64,000 bases of DNA from Pelagibacterales bacterium SAG-MED23 (GCA_014653935.1 JACWDU010000001.1:1-64000); one strand, 5' to 3'. Positions 47,123 to 57,017 are shown, numbered from the stretch's first letter. Program-made: numbers and translations. The notes: a model not told the origin generated them from the letters alone.

Positions 47123-47919
47123 GAAATTTTTTTCCTAAGTTTACTAACCATTTTACTTACATTTATGACAGGATTTTGTCTATTATTTATACTGCTAGTA
47201 ATTACTTTGCAAATTTGACTTCCTACAACTAGTCCATCTGTATTTTTAAAATTTGATATAGTTTTTTCGGTTATTCCAAAACCAATAACACAATTTTTTT
47301 TAGGGCATATTTTTTTAATTTTTTTGTAATTATATAATATTTTTTTTGGAGAAACCTTTAGTTTTCCCCCTGTAGTAGAAAGCATACTTATGTAGTAGAT
47401 CATGTCATGAGAATCTTTTGTAATACACTTTAATCTTTTGTTTGAGGTTGTTGGCGATAATAATTGGATAAAATTAATTGAATTTTTTTTACATTTTTTT
47501 GAAAAAGCTTTATTTTCTGGCCATGGCAAATCCACAACTATTAGACCATTTACCCCAGATTGCTTACATTTTTTTATAAAATTATTTTCACCATATTGGT
47601 ATATCATGTTGTAATAACCCATAAATATTACTGGTTTTGAATTTTTACTTTTTTTAAAATCGCTTACAATTTTAAAAATATCATTCATCTTAATACCGTT
47701 TTTAATTGCTCTGTAAGCACTGGTTTGAATTTGACCTCCATCTGCTACAGGAGTGTTATGAGGCACGCCAACTTCTAAAATATCTGCATAATTGGAAATT
47801 GCTTTTAATATTTCTAAAGACTGCTTCTTGGAACTATCACCAGCAACAGTATAAGTAAGTAACGCTGGTCTTTTCTCATTTTTTGCTTTTTTAAATGCAA
47901 GACTAATTGGATTTAACAT
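47119..47919 (-). CDS. trpA: Tryptophan synthase alpha subunit
   Basis: A 266-residue TIM barrel that cleaves indole-glycerol phosphate and channels indole to TrpB. The catalytic aspartate region (VNGLIVVDLPWPE) and phosphate loop (VIGFGI, GLVVGSQI) are present, and ADILEVGVPHNTPVADG near residue 46 holds the catalytic glutamate. The start overlaps trpB by 17 bases. Confidence 0.96.
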   Translation of the reverse strand: MLNPISLAFKKAKNEKRPALLTYTVAGDSSKKQSLEILKAISNYADILEVGVPHNTPVADGGQIQTSAYRAIKNGIKMNDIFKIVSDFKKSKNSKPVIFMGYYNMIYQYGENNFIKKCKQSGVNGLIVVDLPWPENKAFSKKCKKNSINFIQLLSPTTSNKRLKCITKDSHDMIYYISMLSTTGGKLKVSPKKILYNYKKIKKICPKKNCVIGFGITEKTISNFKNTDGLVVGSQICKVITSSINNRQNPVINVSKMVSKLRKKIS

Positions 47920-49147
47920 ATTTCTTTCCCAACTTTTTTTCTAAAATTCCCCGGTCTTTATATGCATCGCCACAACTATTAATAATTACTATTGTATCCT
48001 TACTTAATTTTTTGGCTTCTTTGATCGCTACAAAAAATGCATGACTTGGTTCGAGAGAGGGTCTTAAATTTTCATACTTTGTAACTATCTGATATGCTTT
48101 CAAAGCTTCTTCATCACTAGCCGCAGTATACCTTGCACGCTTGGTGTCTTTTAAAAAGCAATGTAGTGGAGAAACTCCAGGATAGTCAAGACCTGCAGAG
48201 ATTGACTCTGTTTCTTCAATCTGACCATCTCTATTCTGATTTACATATTGAGCAGCACCATGAAGTATACCGATTTTTGAACCATATGTTAAAGGTGCTG
48301 CATGCCTCTTACTTTTGGCAGGCCCTCCAGCTTCAACACCAATAAACTCAACTTGTTTTTTATCATAATCCATAAATTCATTCCAAAAACCGAAACTCGA
48401 TGAACCTCCTCCTACACAATTATATAATTTAAGTTTTTTAGGAATATTACTAAACTCATTTATTAATTGAAACTTAAGTTCTCTAGAGATTTGACTAGTA
48501 CTCCATCCACATATTCTAACAAAAATTGCTGGCCCTACTGTACTTCCTACACACATTGCAGTAGTATCACAATTAGCAACCCAATATCTCATACATTCAG
48601 ATACAGCATCTACTAATGTTTGACTTCCTGAATATACAGGAATTACATCTGCACCATTTTTTTTTATTGCTTTAACATTTGGTTGTTGTCTTTTAATGTC
48701 TTTTGCACCCATAAAAATTTTACATTTTAATCCAAATTTTTTTGCAGCCATACTTAACATTTTACCTGCATAGCCTGCTCCAGTATCACCAATTATAACC
48801 TTTTTTCCTGACTTTTTTGCCAATAAACAATGAACCGTAGCATTGTAAATTTTATGAGCTCCTCCATTTGCATCCGATACTACTTTTGACCAAATTTGCG
48901 CTCCACCAACATAATTTGTTAAATTCTTTAATTTAATAAATCTTGTAGGAGTTCCTATCCAATTCTTAAAATATTTATCTCTCTCTTTTATAAAGCTTTT
49001 ATCTTTTTTTAACTTATTAAATTGTATCTCTAAATCCTCTATAGGTTTTTTAAGCGTTTCTGGTACAAAATTTCCACCAAATTTTCCTCCCCAGAATCCG
49101 AATTTATTACATTGATCTATTACTGGTACTCCTTTTTTTAGTCTCAT
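47903..49147 (-). CDS. trpB: Tryptophan synthase beta subunit
   Basis: A 414-residue PLP enzyme joining indole and serine. GGAHKIYNATVHCLLAKKSGKK near residue 96 carries the PLP lysine (the usual HKxN reads HKIYN, one residue longer), CVGGGSSSFG near residue 243 binds the PLP phosphate, and GVEAGG follows. The usual GGSNA phosphate loop reads GGSSS. Most residues are standard, and the tight trpF-trpB-trpA order supports the role. Confidence 0.95.
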   Translation of the reverse strand: MRLKKGVPVIDQCNKFGFWGGKFGGNFVPETLKKPIEDLEIQFNKLKKDKSFIKERDKYFKNWIGTPTRFIKLKNLTNYVGGAQIWSKVVSDANGGAHKIYNATVHCLLAKKSGKKVIIGDTGAGYAGKMLSMAAKKFGLKCKIFMGAKDIKRQQPNVKAIKKNGADVIPVYSGSQTLVDAVSECMRYWVANCDTTAMCVGSTVGPAIFVRICGWSTSQISRELKFQLINEFSNIPKKLKLYNCVGGGSSSFGFWNEFMDYDKKQVEFIGVEAGGPAKSKRHAAPLTYGSKIGILHGAAQYVNQNRDGQIEETESISAGLDYPGVSPLHCFLKDTKRARYTAASDEEALKAYQIVTKYENLRPSLEPSHAFFVAIKEAKKLSKDTIVIINSCGDAYKDRGILEKKLGKKYVKSN

Positions 49148-49758
49148 TTAATTCCTAAATTTAATAGTTCATTTATTTTTGCTATATCTTTTTTTCCTTC
49201 TTTACTTTCTAAAGCTCCACTTAGATCTACAAAGATATCTTTTTTTTTTAAATTTGGAATATCTTCTATTTTTATATTTCCAGCAATCATTTTATTTATT
49301 GAATTAGGCACTGAATTTAATAGCTTGTGATCAAAGCTAAAAGATTTTTCATAGCCTTTTCCATCGAATAGAATTATATCTGAAATCCCTATATAATTTT
49401 TATAATTATCAACATCATTTTTATCTTTTATTGTCATTGCAGAGATAATTTTCACATTATATTTTTCTTTAATTATTGATGACCTTGCAGGACTAACATC
49501 ATATAATTGGTAATAATCAAAATTTAAATCTTTAATTTTTTCTAACTCTTCATCTTCTGGTTTTACTAGCACACATACATAATTAGTTTTATTTTTCTTT
49601 ATATCAGTTAGTTTTTTTAATTTCTGATAATTAACATATCTTTTGCTTTTTTTATAATTGCTTATGAACCCTATAAACTTTGGTGGGTACTTATGATTTA
49701 GGATATATTTTAAAGTTTCAAGATCAGAGATCCCGCAAATTTTTATACCCTTAATCAT
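49144..49758 (-). CDS. trpF: Phosphoribosylanthranilate isomerase
   Basis: A 204-residue TIM barrel for the third tryptophan step after anthranilate. KICGISD near residue 6 (catalytic cysteine), FIGFISNYKKSKRYV near residue 28, and IDLSGALESKEGKKD near the C-terminus (phosphate site) are diagnostic. It overlaps trpB by four bases, and pyrF ends at its start. Confidence 0.94.
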   Translation of the reverse strand: MIKGIKICGISDLETLKYILNHKYPPKFIGFISNYKKSKRYVNYQKLKKLTDIKKNKTNYVCVLVKPEDEELEKIKDLNFDYYQLYDVSPARSSIIKEKYNVKIISAMTIKDKNDVDNYKNYIGISDIILFDGKGYEKSFSFDHKLLNSVPNSINKMIAGNIKIEDIPNLKKKDIFVDLSGALESKEGKKDIAKINELLNLGIK

Positions 49759-50429
49759 TAATTTAAATGATTAATTAAATTTTGAAGATTTTTTTTAATA
49801 TTTCCTTCGGTAATAGGTCTTCCTATTACAAGCCAATCACTTCCATTTTTATAAGCTTGTTTTGGAGTTAAAACTCGTTTTTGATCATGAGTTTTTGAAT
49901 TTAGCCTAATTCCAGGTGTAATTATTTCTTTTTTAAATACTTTTCTAACAATACTTACCTCTTTGGCACTACAAACTATTGCATCTAATTTCGCCTTATT
50001 TGCTAATTTAGCTTGCTGATATACAATCTCTTCAACTTTTTTGTTAAAACCAATTTCTTTTAACGATTTGTTATCAAGAGACGTAAGTATTGTAACACCA
50101 ATCAGTTTTGTTCTACCCACAACTTTTTTAGCAGCTTTAAGAGTTTCTAGTCCAGAACTAATATGAATTGTTAAGTAATTAAATTTTAAGTCTTTAACCG
50201 ATCTTATTGCTGCAGTACAGGTATTTGGTATATCAGCAAATTTATAATCTCCAAAAGTGATTTTATTTTTTAATTTTGATATAAAATTTCTTCCATTTTT
50301 AGAATTTAAAAATTCTAAACCAAATTTATATCCAATCTGTAATTTTGAATTATGAGTTTTTTTAATAATTTCTTTAATTTTTTTGATATTTTTACTATCG
50401 CAAGCGATAAATACTTTATTTTTTTTCAT
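49758..50429 (-). CDS. pyrF: Orotidine 5'-phosphate decarboxylase
   Basis: A 223-residue enzyme for the last step of UMP synthesis. The substrate-lysine region LKNKITFGDYKFADIPNTC (about 54-72) holds the conserved DxKxxDI pattern in the form GDYKFADIP. ITPGIRL near residue 165 and VIGRPITEG near residue 203 are the phosphate and C-terminal motifs. It overlaps ihfB by 14 bases and trpF by one. Confidence 0.93.
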   Translation of the reverse strand: MKKNKVFIACDSKNIKKIKEIIKKTHNSKLQIGYKFGLEFLNSKNGRNFISKLKNKITFGDYKFADIPNTCTAAIRSVKDLKFNYLTIHISSGLETLKAAKKVVGRTKLIGVTILTSLDNKSLKEIGFNKKVEEIVYQQAKLANKAKLDAIVCSAKEVSIVRKVFKKEIITPGIRLNSKTHDQKRVLTPKQAYKNGSDWLVIGRPITEGNIKKNLQNLINHLN

Positions 50430-50706
50430 TAATCTTTTTTGCCCACTCTCTAGACATTTTAAATAATACTGATTTTTTTTCAGGTGTATTTATTTTTTCG
50501 TTAGTTTTAGGATTTCTTGATACTCTAGCCTTTTGAACTCTTGGTTCAAAAGAAAAAACCTCTCTTAGCTCAACTCTTTCTCCTCTTTTTAAAGACTCTC
50601 TTATTTCATAAATAGCTATGTCAAAGATTCTGACCAAATCTTTTTTTAAAAAGTTTGGATAGCTACTAGATAGATTTTTTATAAGACCTGATTTTACTAC
50701 TGACAA
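50416..50706 (-). CDS. ihfB: Integration host factor beta subunit
   Basis: A 96-residue HU/IHF-type DNA-bending protein. The N-terminal helices (SGLIKNLSSSYPNFLKKDLVRIFDIAIYEI) are followed by GERVELREVFSFEPR and the beta arm RVSRNPKTNEKI, with a proline at its tip where IHF intercalates. The rpsA-ihfB order, 3 bases apart, is typical and favours IhfB over HU. Confidence 0.92.
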   Translation of the reverse strand: MSVVKSGLIKNLSSSYPNFLKKDLVRIFDIAIYEIRESLKRGERVELREVFSFEPRVQKARVSRNPKTNEKINTPEKKSVLFKMSREWAKKINEKK

Positions 50707-50709
50707 TTT

Positions 50710-52452
50710 CTATTCGTTATCTTTTTTATTTTTTTTATCGTCCAATTGCTCAGAAAGTGATGAGAATGGTAGATTTTTCCCACTTAAAGGGCTGGAATGC
50801 TCTTTTATTGCTTTTTCATTCATAATTTCTTCAAGCAACTTTATACTTAATGATACTTTTTTTTTTTCAAAATTTAATTCAGAGATAGCCGCATCTATTC
50901 TTTCGCCACCAACATATCTTGATGGTCTTGCATCAGAAGCGCTCATTGCGATTTGAGATTTTTTGATCAAAAGCTCCACATCAGCTCCTTCAGGTTTTAC
51001 AATAAGTCCTTTGTTGTCTGATGATATTACTTTTACAGTAATTGCTTCATTAACTTTTTTATCCTCAAACCAATCAAATGGATCTTTTTGTAGTTGTTTT
51101 AATCCAATCCTTACTTTTTGATCTGACTTTTTAATTTCAAGAATTTTTACTTTTAATTTGTCACCTTTTTTATATTTTTGAAGTTCTTCCTCTGGTTTTC
51201 CTGTATATGAAAGATCATTTGAATGTAGGAAGCCATCAATATCGAAGTTATCTAATTTTAAATAAAGAGCATACTCATTTGAATTATTTACCTCTCCTTC
51301 AATTTCTGATCCGACTGGATAATCTTTTTCAAGTTTTGCATAAGGATTTTCTTGTGTTAGTCTATGAGAAATTGCAACTCTTCTTTTTTCTTTATCAATT
51401 TCTGTAATTACACAATCGATTTGATCACCAACATTAAATATTTTTTTTGGTGAAATATTTTTTTTAGTCCAACTTATTTCGCTACTATGCAGAAGAGTGC
51501 TTAGCCCTGGCTCTAATTCACAAAAACATCCATAATCAGTTATTTTTACGACCTTTACTTTATACTGATTTCCTATTTGATAATTTGATATATGTTCAAA
51601 AGGATCTGGTGATAATTGTTTTATAGAACAACCTACTTGTAACTTTTCCATATCTATTGAGATTACTTTTAGATCATGCTTTTCACCTATATTAAATATT
51701 TCGTCTGGATGATTTACTCTGCTGTAACTTATTTCTTGGAGATGGCAAAGTGTATCAATCGTACCATCTGGTGTAACAACTTCAAAAAAACAACCAAATG
51801 ATGAATAACCTTTTACAACTGCATCTTTAATTATATCTCCAACAGTAAATTTTTCTATAATTTTTGCTTTATCTTCCTTTTTATTTGAAGAAACAACTTG
51901 TCTTCTTGATACAACGCTATTACCTCTTACCATATCAAGTTTAATAAGTGCAAATTTTTGTTCAACACCAATTAAATGATCAATATTTTTGATAGGTTTA
52001 TCAGAAATTTGAGATCCAGGACAAAACATTAAAGAGCCAGTTTCTACGTGCTCTACAATCACACCGCCTTTGGTTTTTTGTGTAATTTTTCCATTAATCA
52101 ATTCATTTTTTTCATAGCATTTCACCAATTCATTCCAGCCTTTAATTTTTTGAGCTTTTTGAGCCGAAACAATTACATCTCCATTTTTATCTTCAATTTT
52201 TTCAAGTAATACAGATATTGTTTCACCCTCTTTTACATCGTCCTTTAAGCCTATCATTTTCATCTCATTTATATCTATAACAGGTTCACTTTTTAAACCC
52301 GGTATAAAAAGAAAAATATATTTGCTTGTAATTTTTGTGATTTTTCCCTCAATTATTTTGCCCTCTTCAATTTTATTTTTAGATAATTGGCTGTTTAGTA
52401 ATTTTTCAAACTGTTGACTAGCTGGTGATGAAAGATCTTTATATATTTCCAT
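50710..52452 (-). CDS. rpsA: 30S ribosomal protein S1
   Basis: A 580-residue S1 with six successive S1 (OB) domains, starting near residue 33 (GKIIEGKITKITSKYIFL) and continuing to about residue 545. Repeats such as GCFFEVV, GCFCELEPGLSTLLHSSEISW and KVRIGLKQL mark each module. S1 unfolds mRNA and recruits leaders lacking strong ribosome-binding sites, which suits the weak Shine-Dalgarno sequences seen here. Preceded directly by cmk (overlap of one base). Confidence 0.97.
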   Translation of the reverse strand: MEIYKDLSSPASQQFEKLLNSQLSKNKIEEGKIIEGKITKITSKYIFLFIPGLKSEPVIDINEMKMIGLKDDVKEGETISVLLEKIEDKNGDVIVSAQKAQKIKGWNELVKCYEKNELINGKITQKTKGGVIVEHVETGSLMFCPGSQISDKPIKNIDHLIGVEQKFALIKLDMVRGNSVVSRRQVVSSNKKEDKAKIIEKFTVGDIIKDAVVKGYSSFGCFFEVVTPDGTIDTLCHLQEISYSRVNHPDEIFNIGEKHDLKVISIDMEKLQVGCSIKQLSPDPFEHISNYQIGNQYKVKVVKITDYGCFCELEPGLSTLLHSSEISWTKKNISPKKIFNVGDQIDCVITEIDKEKRRVAISHRLTQENPYAKLEKDYPVGSEIEGEVNNSNEYALYLKLDNFDIDGFLHSNDLSYTGKPEEELQKYKKGDKLKVKILEIKKSDQKVRIGLKQLQKDPFDWFEDKKVNEAITVKVISSDNKGLIVKPEGADVELLIKKSQIAMSASDARPSRYVGGERIDAAISELNFEKKKVSLSIKLLEEIMNEKAIKEHSSPLSGKNLPFSSLSEQLDDKKNKKDNE

Positions 52453-53108
52453 TAATTATTTATTTTTTTATCAATTATAGCTTTTATCTTTTTAAAGCAC
52501 GCTTTCTTACTTAATTTACTGGTATTAATCAAGATAGAATCTCTCGTTTTTTTTAATGGTCCATATTTCCGCTCTTTATCAGATTTATCCCTATTCTTGA
52601 GGCTTTTAAGCACTTCCTGATATGTAATTTTTTTATTTAAACACTTATATTCATCAAATCTTCTTTTTGCTCTTATTTTTATACTTGCTGTAATATAAAA
52701 TTTAAACATAGCATCTTTTACTTGGACAGTAATTATATCCCTACCATCTAAAACTGATCCAGCATATCTTAGTGGAGGATTGTAGGCACATTTTTGCTGA
52801 AATTTATGCACTATATCTCTAATTATTTTATCCTTTGCTACCTTAGATGCAGAAATAGCTACCTCGTTAAATAATAAGGTTTTATTATTCAAATAACTCA
52901 ATCTCAATTTATTGATTTTGTTCTTTACCAGACTATAAGAAAATTTTCTTTTACTTCTCAATTTTAATTGACCTATGTATCTATAAATTTTCCCAGTATC
53001 TAAATAAAATAAATTATAGTGTTTTGAAATTAATTTTGCCTGAGTTCCTGCTCCAGCTGCTGCAGGAGAGTCTATTGCAACAGTAATAATATTTTTTCTT
53101 TTTTTCAA
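52452..53108 (-). CDS. cmk: Cytidylate kinase
   Basis: A 218-residue kinase making CDP from CMP. The P-loop reads DSPAAAGAGTQAK (about 13-25), with the alanine-rich form SPAAAGAGT where the lysine of a classical GKGT is absent, replaced by GAGTQ. LDTGKIYRYIG, YAGSVLDGRDI and RAKRRFDEY support cytidylate kinase. The order aroA-cmk-rpsA is widely conserved. The altered P-loop deserves a look, since SAGSGKGT is usual. Confidence 0.9.
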   Translation of the reverse strand: MKKRKNIITVAIDSPAAAGAGTQAKLISKHYNLFYLDTGKIYRYIGQLKLRSKRKFSYSLVKNKINKLRLSYLNNKTLLFNEVAISASKVAKDKIIRDIVHKFQQKCAYNPPLRYAGSVLDGRDIITVQVKDAMFKFYITASIKIRAKRRFDEYKCLNKKITYQEVLKSLKNRDKSDKERKYGPLKKTRDSILINTSKLSKKACFKKIKAIIDKKINN

Positions 53109-54430
53109 TTTGTTTTTGCTCCTAAAATTTTTAATGTTTTTAAAAAATTTGGAAATGAAGTATTTGCACTTTTTTTATCATGAATTTTCCATTTCCCTCC
53201 TAAAGTTAATGCAGTTATACAGGAGAGAAAAAAAATTCTATGGTCTTTTAAAAAGTTTTTAATTTCGAAATTTTTTGATAATACAAGATCTGGATTACCA
53301 TAGATTTTTATATTATCTTTATATCTTTCAACTTCTATACCAATTAATTTTAAAAAATTTATTCCTAGATCTAATCTTTTTGACTCTTTTTTATTCATTT
53401 CTCCTAATTCTTTAAACTGCGAGACTCCTTTAGCTTTCGCTGCAGCTAAAAAAATTATTAAAAATTCATCAATTGCTGAACTATTGAGATTTTCAGGACA
53501 ATTAATCGATTTTAAATTATTTTGACTTTTAACATGAATATTTGCTATTACTTCGCCATTATAATTTCTTACCTCTTTTAGTCTAATTTTAGCATTCATT
53601 TTATTTAATATTTTAACAATCCCAATCCTACTTTTATTAACGTTTACATTTTTAATTATCATTTCTGACTTTTTAGATAGAAGAGTTAAAACGATAAAAA
53701 AGGCGCTCGAGCTGATGTCTCCTGGAACATTATACTTAAAAGCTTTAAACTGTTGAAGACCACGAACTGATATCCTCTCAATTTTTTTTTCTTTTTTAAT
53801 TTTTATTGGATATTCTAAAAATTTAAGCATTAGTTCAGTATGATTCCTTGATTTTTTTGAATTAATGACAGTAATTCCTGGGGTATTTAGAGCACTTAAA
53901 ATAATACAAGATTTAACTTGAGCACTTCCTATTTTTTCATCAAAAGTTATAGGCCTTAGATATTTTGTGCCCGATATTTCAATTGGAAGTAAATTATTTC
54001 TGCTTTTAATATCAGCACCAAATAATCTTAAAGGTTTGATTACTCTAGAAAAGTCCCTTTTTGATAAACTTTCATCTCCTATTAGTTTTATTTTAAATTT
54101 AGCTCTTACTAATAAACCTAAAATTAATCTTGCTAATGTGCCAGAGTTACCAGCGTTTATTGTAGTATTTTTGCTAATATTAAAACCATTAAGACCCATT
54201 CCTTGGATTTTATAAACATTCCCACTTTTTATATAACTGATTCCAAGTTTTTTTACTGTTTTTAAAGTATTTAAGACATCCTCAGACTCAAGTAAATTCG
54301 AAATCTCAGATGTCCCAACAGCTTGAGATGCTAACAGAATCGTTCTGATAGAAATACTTTTATCAGAACCAATCTTAATTTTTTTTTTAAAGCTTTTAAT
54401 TTTATTTTTAATATAAATATGATCAGGCAT
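53105..54430 (-). CDS. aroA: 3-Phosphoshikimate 1-carboxyvinyltransferase (EPSP synthase)
   Basis: A 441-residue enzyme adding enolpyruvate to shikimate-3-phosphate. KIGSDKSISIRTILLASQAVG near residue 20 (the PGDKS-type motif) and NAGNSGTLARLILGLL near residue 92 are the substrate loops; LIGDESLSKRDFSRVIKPL follows. The first loop, GSDKS, is the class II-like form of this region. Together with aroB and aroK (19307-20909) it covers the shikimate path in the window. Confidence 0.95.
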   Translation of the reverse strand: MPDHIYIKNKIKSFKKKIKIGSDKSISIRTILLASQAVGTSEISNLLESEDVLNTLKTVKKLGISYIKSGNVYKIQGMGLNGFNISKNTTINAGNSGTLARLILGLLVRAKFKIKLIGDESLSKRDFSRVIKPLRLFGADIKSRNNLLPIEISGTKYLRPITFDEKIGSAQVKSCIILSALNTPGITVINSKKSRNHTELMLKFLEYPIKIKKEKKIERISVRGLQQFKAFKYNVPGDISSSAFFIVLTLLSKKSEMIIKNVNVNKSRIGIVKILNKMNAKIRLKEVRNYNGEVIANIHVKSQNNLKSINCPENLNSSAIDEFLIIFLAAAKAKGVSQFKELGEMNKKESKRLDLGINFLKLIGIEVERYKDNIKIYGNPDLVLSKNFEIKNFLKDHRIFFLSCITALTLGGKWKIHDKKSANTSFPNFLKTLKILGAKTN

Positions 54431-54437
54431 TAATGAA

Positions 54438-55214
54438 TTAATTTATTTTAAATTCATCACCAAAATATGCTAATTTAGCACTTGAATCTTTTACAATTTC
54501 ATCTGGACTTCCAGATGCAATAATTTTTCCGTCAGACAAGACTATAGCTCTATCTACACAGCTTAATAAATCTCTTGCTTGATGATCACAAACTATCACT
54601 GTAATTTTATCTAAAGTTTGAAGGTTTACAATTATTTCTTGTAGCATCTTGATCGTCAGAATATCTAATGCAGCAAATGGTTCGTCTAAAAGTAAAATAT
54701 TTGGTTCATTTATTAATGCCATCCCAATTACCAATTTTTTTTTTTGACCACCTGATAAATATTTTGATTTTATATTTAATAATGGGTCTAATTCAAATTG
54801 AGAAATTATTTTTTCAATCTTACTTTTTCTAATATCTTTTTCCTTAATATGTATCTCACCAACCAGATTGAAATTTTCTAATAAAGTTAAATCTTGTATA
54901 AAACCTCCATATTGTGGAACATAACCAAGACTAAACCTAGTCGCCCTCTCATAAATTGGAATATTTGTACAATCCTCTCCATCTATTAAAACTTTTCCAA
55001 AGCTCGGGTTTTTTAGACCGGTTATAATATGAAAAATTGTCGACTTCCCAACACCATTTGGCCCTAACATTCCCAAAATTTCTTGATTATTTATCTTTAA
55101 ATCTAAATTATTTAATATTTGTCTTTTGTTATAAAACATCGATATCTTCTCAAGTTTAAGCAAAGGTTTTTGCTCTTTGAATTTTTTTATCCTAAATTTT
55201 TTTATCAATGCCAT
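54438..55214 (-). CDS. lptB: LPS export ABC transporter ATPase
   Basis: A 258-residue ABC ATPase. Walker A GPNGVGKST is near residue 53, the signature YLSGGQKKK near residue 147, and Walker B ILLLDEP near residue 172. The family segment RATRFSLGYVPQYGGFIQDLT is typical of LptB. It powers lipopolysaccharide extraction with LptFG. A 25-residue extension precedes the usual start. It overlaps the LptC-like gene by one base. Confidence 0.93.
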   Translation of the reverse strand: MALIKKFRIKKFKEQKPLLKLEKISMFYNKRQILNNLDLKINNQEILGMLGPNGVGKSTIFHIITGLKNPSFGKVLIDGEDCTNIPIYERATRFSLGYVPQYGGFIQDLTLLENFNLVGEIHIKEKDIRKSKIEKIISQFELDPLLNIKSKYLSGGQKKKLVIGMALINEPNILLLDEPFAALDILTIKMLQEIIVNLQTLDKITVIVCDHQARDLLSCVDRAIVLSDGKIIASGSPDEIVKDSSAKLAYFGDEFKIN

Positions 55215-56035
55215 TAGTTTGTAATTACCACTATCTCGGTAGTAGCACTTTCAGGGTTTATATTTACATCTTTTGTTTTTAGGTCAAACTCTACTATTCC
55301 AGCTCTCATTATTGAATTTGGATCTGTAATCACAACATTGTTATAAGCTATAGCTTTACTTGTTTCCATATTTATATCAAAATTAATACATGTAATTTTT
55401 CTATCTTGATAATCAATTATTACATTTTCATAAAACTTAGAATTTAAATTCATAGAATTATATTGAGCATAATCTGATACAATATATATAGTATCTCTCC
55501 TATCTGACTTGATTTGACCTCTCACATTTTTTAGATCTAAAATATCATTATTATTTTTATTTGATCTACCCGATGTAGCCAAAAGATAAAATCTGTTTCC
55601 TTTTTGATCTATTGAAGTATATTCAACGTCCTTCACAAGGTTTTTTATTTCTAGCTTAATAGAATCAGAATCTTTGTCTTTATTATCATTTATTTTTTTT
55701 TCATCACTTTTAATTTCGTCTTGGTTTTCACTATTTGAATTTAATTCTTTGTCGTTTGAAACTCCATTTACCTTATTTATATCTATTATTTTTGTTAATG
55801 TCTCTTTAGGCTTATCTTTTTGCTGATCTATTTTGGAATTTAGTTTATTATTTTGTAACTCTAATTTTGATATTTTTTTTTCTAGTTCCACAATTTGTTT
55901 ATTATTATTTTTTTCTGATAAGTTAAATTCCTCAACTACATCCCCTTTAAAATTAAAATATTTCACGTATACAACACCGGTAATTGTTGCAATCAATATT
56001 ATAATAAAAACTTGTATTAGCAGTTTAAATGACAT
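55214..56035 (-). CDS. lptC: LptC-like LPS export protein with coiled-coil insert
   Basis: A 273-residue membrane-anchored protein: one N-terminal helix (about 5-26), a coiled coil (about 42-75), a Lys/Asn/Asp/Glu-rich linker (about 76-125) and a beta-rich LptA/LptC (OstA-like) domain (about 130-270) with strands such as KFYENVIIDYQDRKIT and AIAYNNVVITDPNS. The fold passes LPS from LptB2FG. The linker is unusual for LptC. No separate lptA lies between it and lptB, where alphaproteobacteria usually have one. Confidence 0.75.
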   Translation of the reverse strand: MSFKLLIQVFIIILIATITGVVYVKYFNFKGDVVEEFNLSEKNNNKQIVELEKKISKLELQNNKLNSKIDQQKDKPKETLTKIIDINKVNGVSNDKELNSNSENQDEIKSDEKKINDNKDKDSDSIKLEIKNLVKDVEYTSIDQKGNRFYLLATSGRSNKNNNDILDLKNVRGQIKSDRRDTIYIVSDYAQYNSMNLNSKFYENVIIDYQDRKITCINFDINMETSKAIAYNNVVITDPNSIMRAGIVEFDLKTKDVNINPESATTEIVVITN

Positions 56036-57016
56036 TTAAGTTATATTAGCATCTAAGATATTATGAATATGAATAAAACCAATGGTTTTATTTCTCTCTC
56101 TTTTTTGATGCACACATAAACTTGTAATTTTCCTGGCATTCATTATTGATAGTGCCTCAACTGCTAACATATTTTTGTCAACACTAATTGGATTTTTTTT
56201 CATAACTTTTTTTATGATCAATGTATGATAATTTTCATATAAACCTGATAGTCTTTTGATATCACCATCTGTAATTATGCCTATTGTTTTATTATTATCA
56301 TTTTTAATTACCAAGGCTCCTAGTCCTTTTTTTGATATAATTTTTAAAGCATTTTTCATAGTTATTTTCTCATTAATAAAAGGGATTTTTTTTCCCACTA
56401 ACATCAAATCTTCTACAGTCTTAAGTTTAATAGCAAGGGATCCGCTAGGATGAAATTGTTTAAAATCAATCTTACCAAATTTTTTATATTTCATACATGT
56501 TATTGCAATTGCGTCTCCAAGTGACATCTGAACAGTAGTTGAAGATGTTGGCACAAAACTACCTAATCCAGCCTCTTTTACATTCGGAAGTAAAAATTTT
56601 ACATTCGAGTTTTTATATAATATTGAATCTTTTTTAGAAGTTATGCCAATTAATTTAATATTTCTGTTTCTAGAAGCATATTGAATTATATTTTTTAACT
56701 CGTCACTTTGACCACTTAAACTTATTAAAATGACAACATCATTAGAAGTAATCTGCCCCATATCTCCGTGACTTGCATTTGAGGCGTCTAAAAAAAAAGA
56801 TGGAGTTCCAGTTGAAGATAAAGTGGCAGCCCACTTCTTAGCAATAATACCACTTTTTCCAACACCTGAAACTATGACTCTACCATTTTTACAATTAAGT
56901 ATAGTTTTGATTATTTTTTCAAAAGACTTCCCAATACTGTATTGAAGTTTTCTTAAACCTTCAATTTCCAGCTTTACTACTTCTTTAGCAATACCTAATA
57001 ATTTTCTCTCTTTCAT
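56036..57016 (-). CDS. kdsD: Arabinose-5-phosphate isomerase (KpsF/KdsD)
   Basis: A 326-residue protein: a SIS isomerase domain (about 25-180; VSGVGKSGIIAKKWAATLSSTGTPSFFLDASNASHGDMG) and two CBS domains (about 200-325). It turns ribulose 5-phosphate to arabinose 5-phosphate, the first Kdo step. I start it at ATG 57016, one base after the rnd stop; the longer opening from 57040 lies within rnd. The LPS genes lptC and lptB follow, and kdsB is at 63032. Confidence 0.94.
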   Translation of the reverse strand: MKERKLLGIAKEVVKLEIEGLRKLQYSIGKSFEKIIKTILNCKNGRVIVSGVGKSGIIAKKWAATLSSTGTPSFFLDASNASHGDMGQITSNDVVILISLSGQSDELKNIIQYASRNRNIKLIGITSKKDSILYKNSNVKFLLPNVKEAGLGSFVPTSSTTVQMSLGDAIAITCMKYKKFGKIDFKQFHPSGSLAIKLKTVEDLMLVGKKIPFINEKITMKNALKIISKKGLGALVIKNDNNKTIGIITDGDIKRLSGLYENYHTLIIKKVMKKNPISVDKNMLAVEALSIMNARKITSLCVHQKRERNKTIGFIHIHNILDANIT

Positions 57017-57017
57017 T

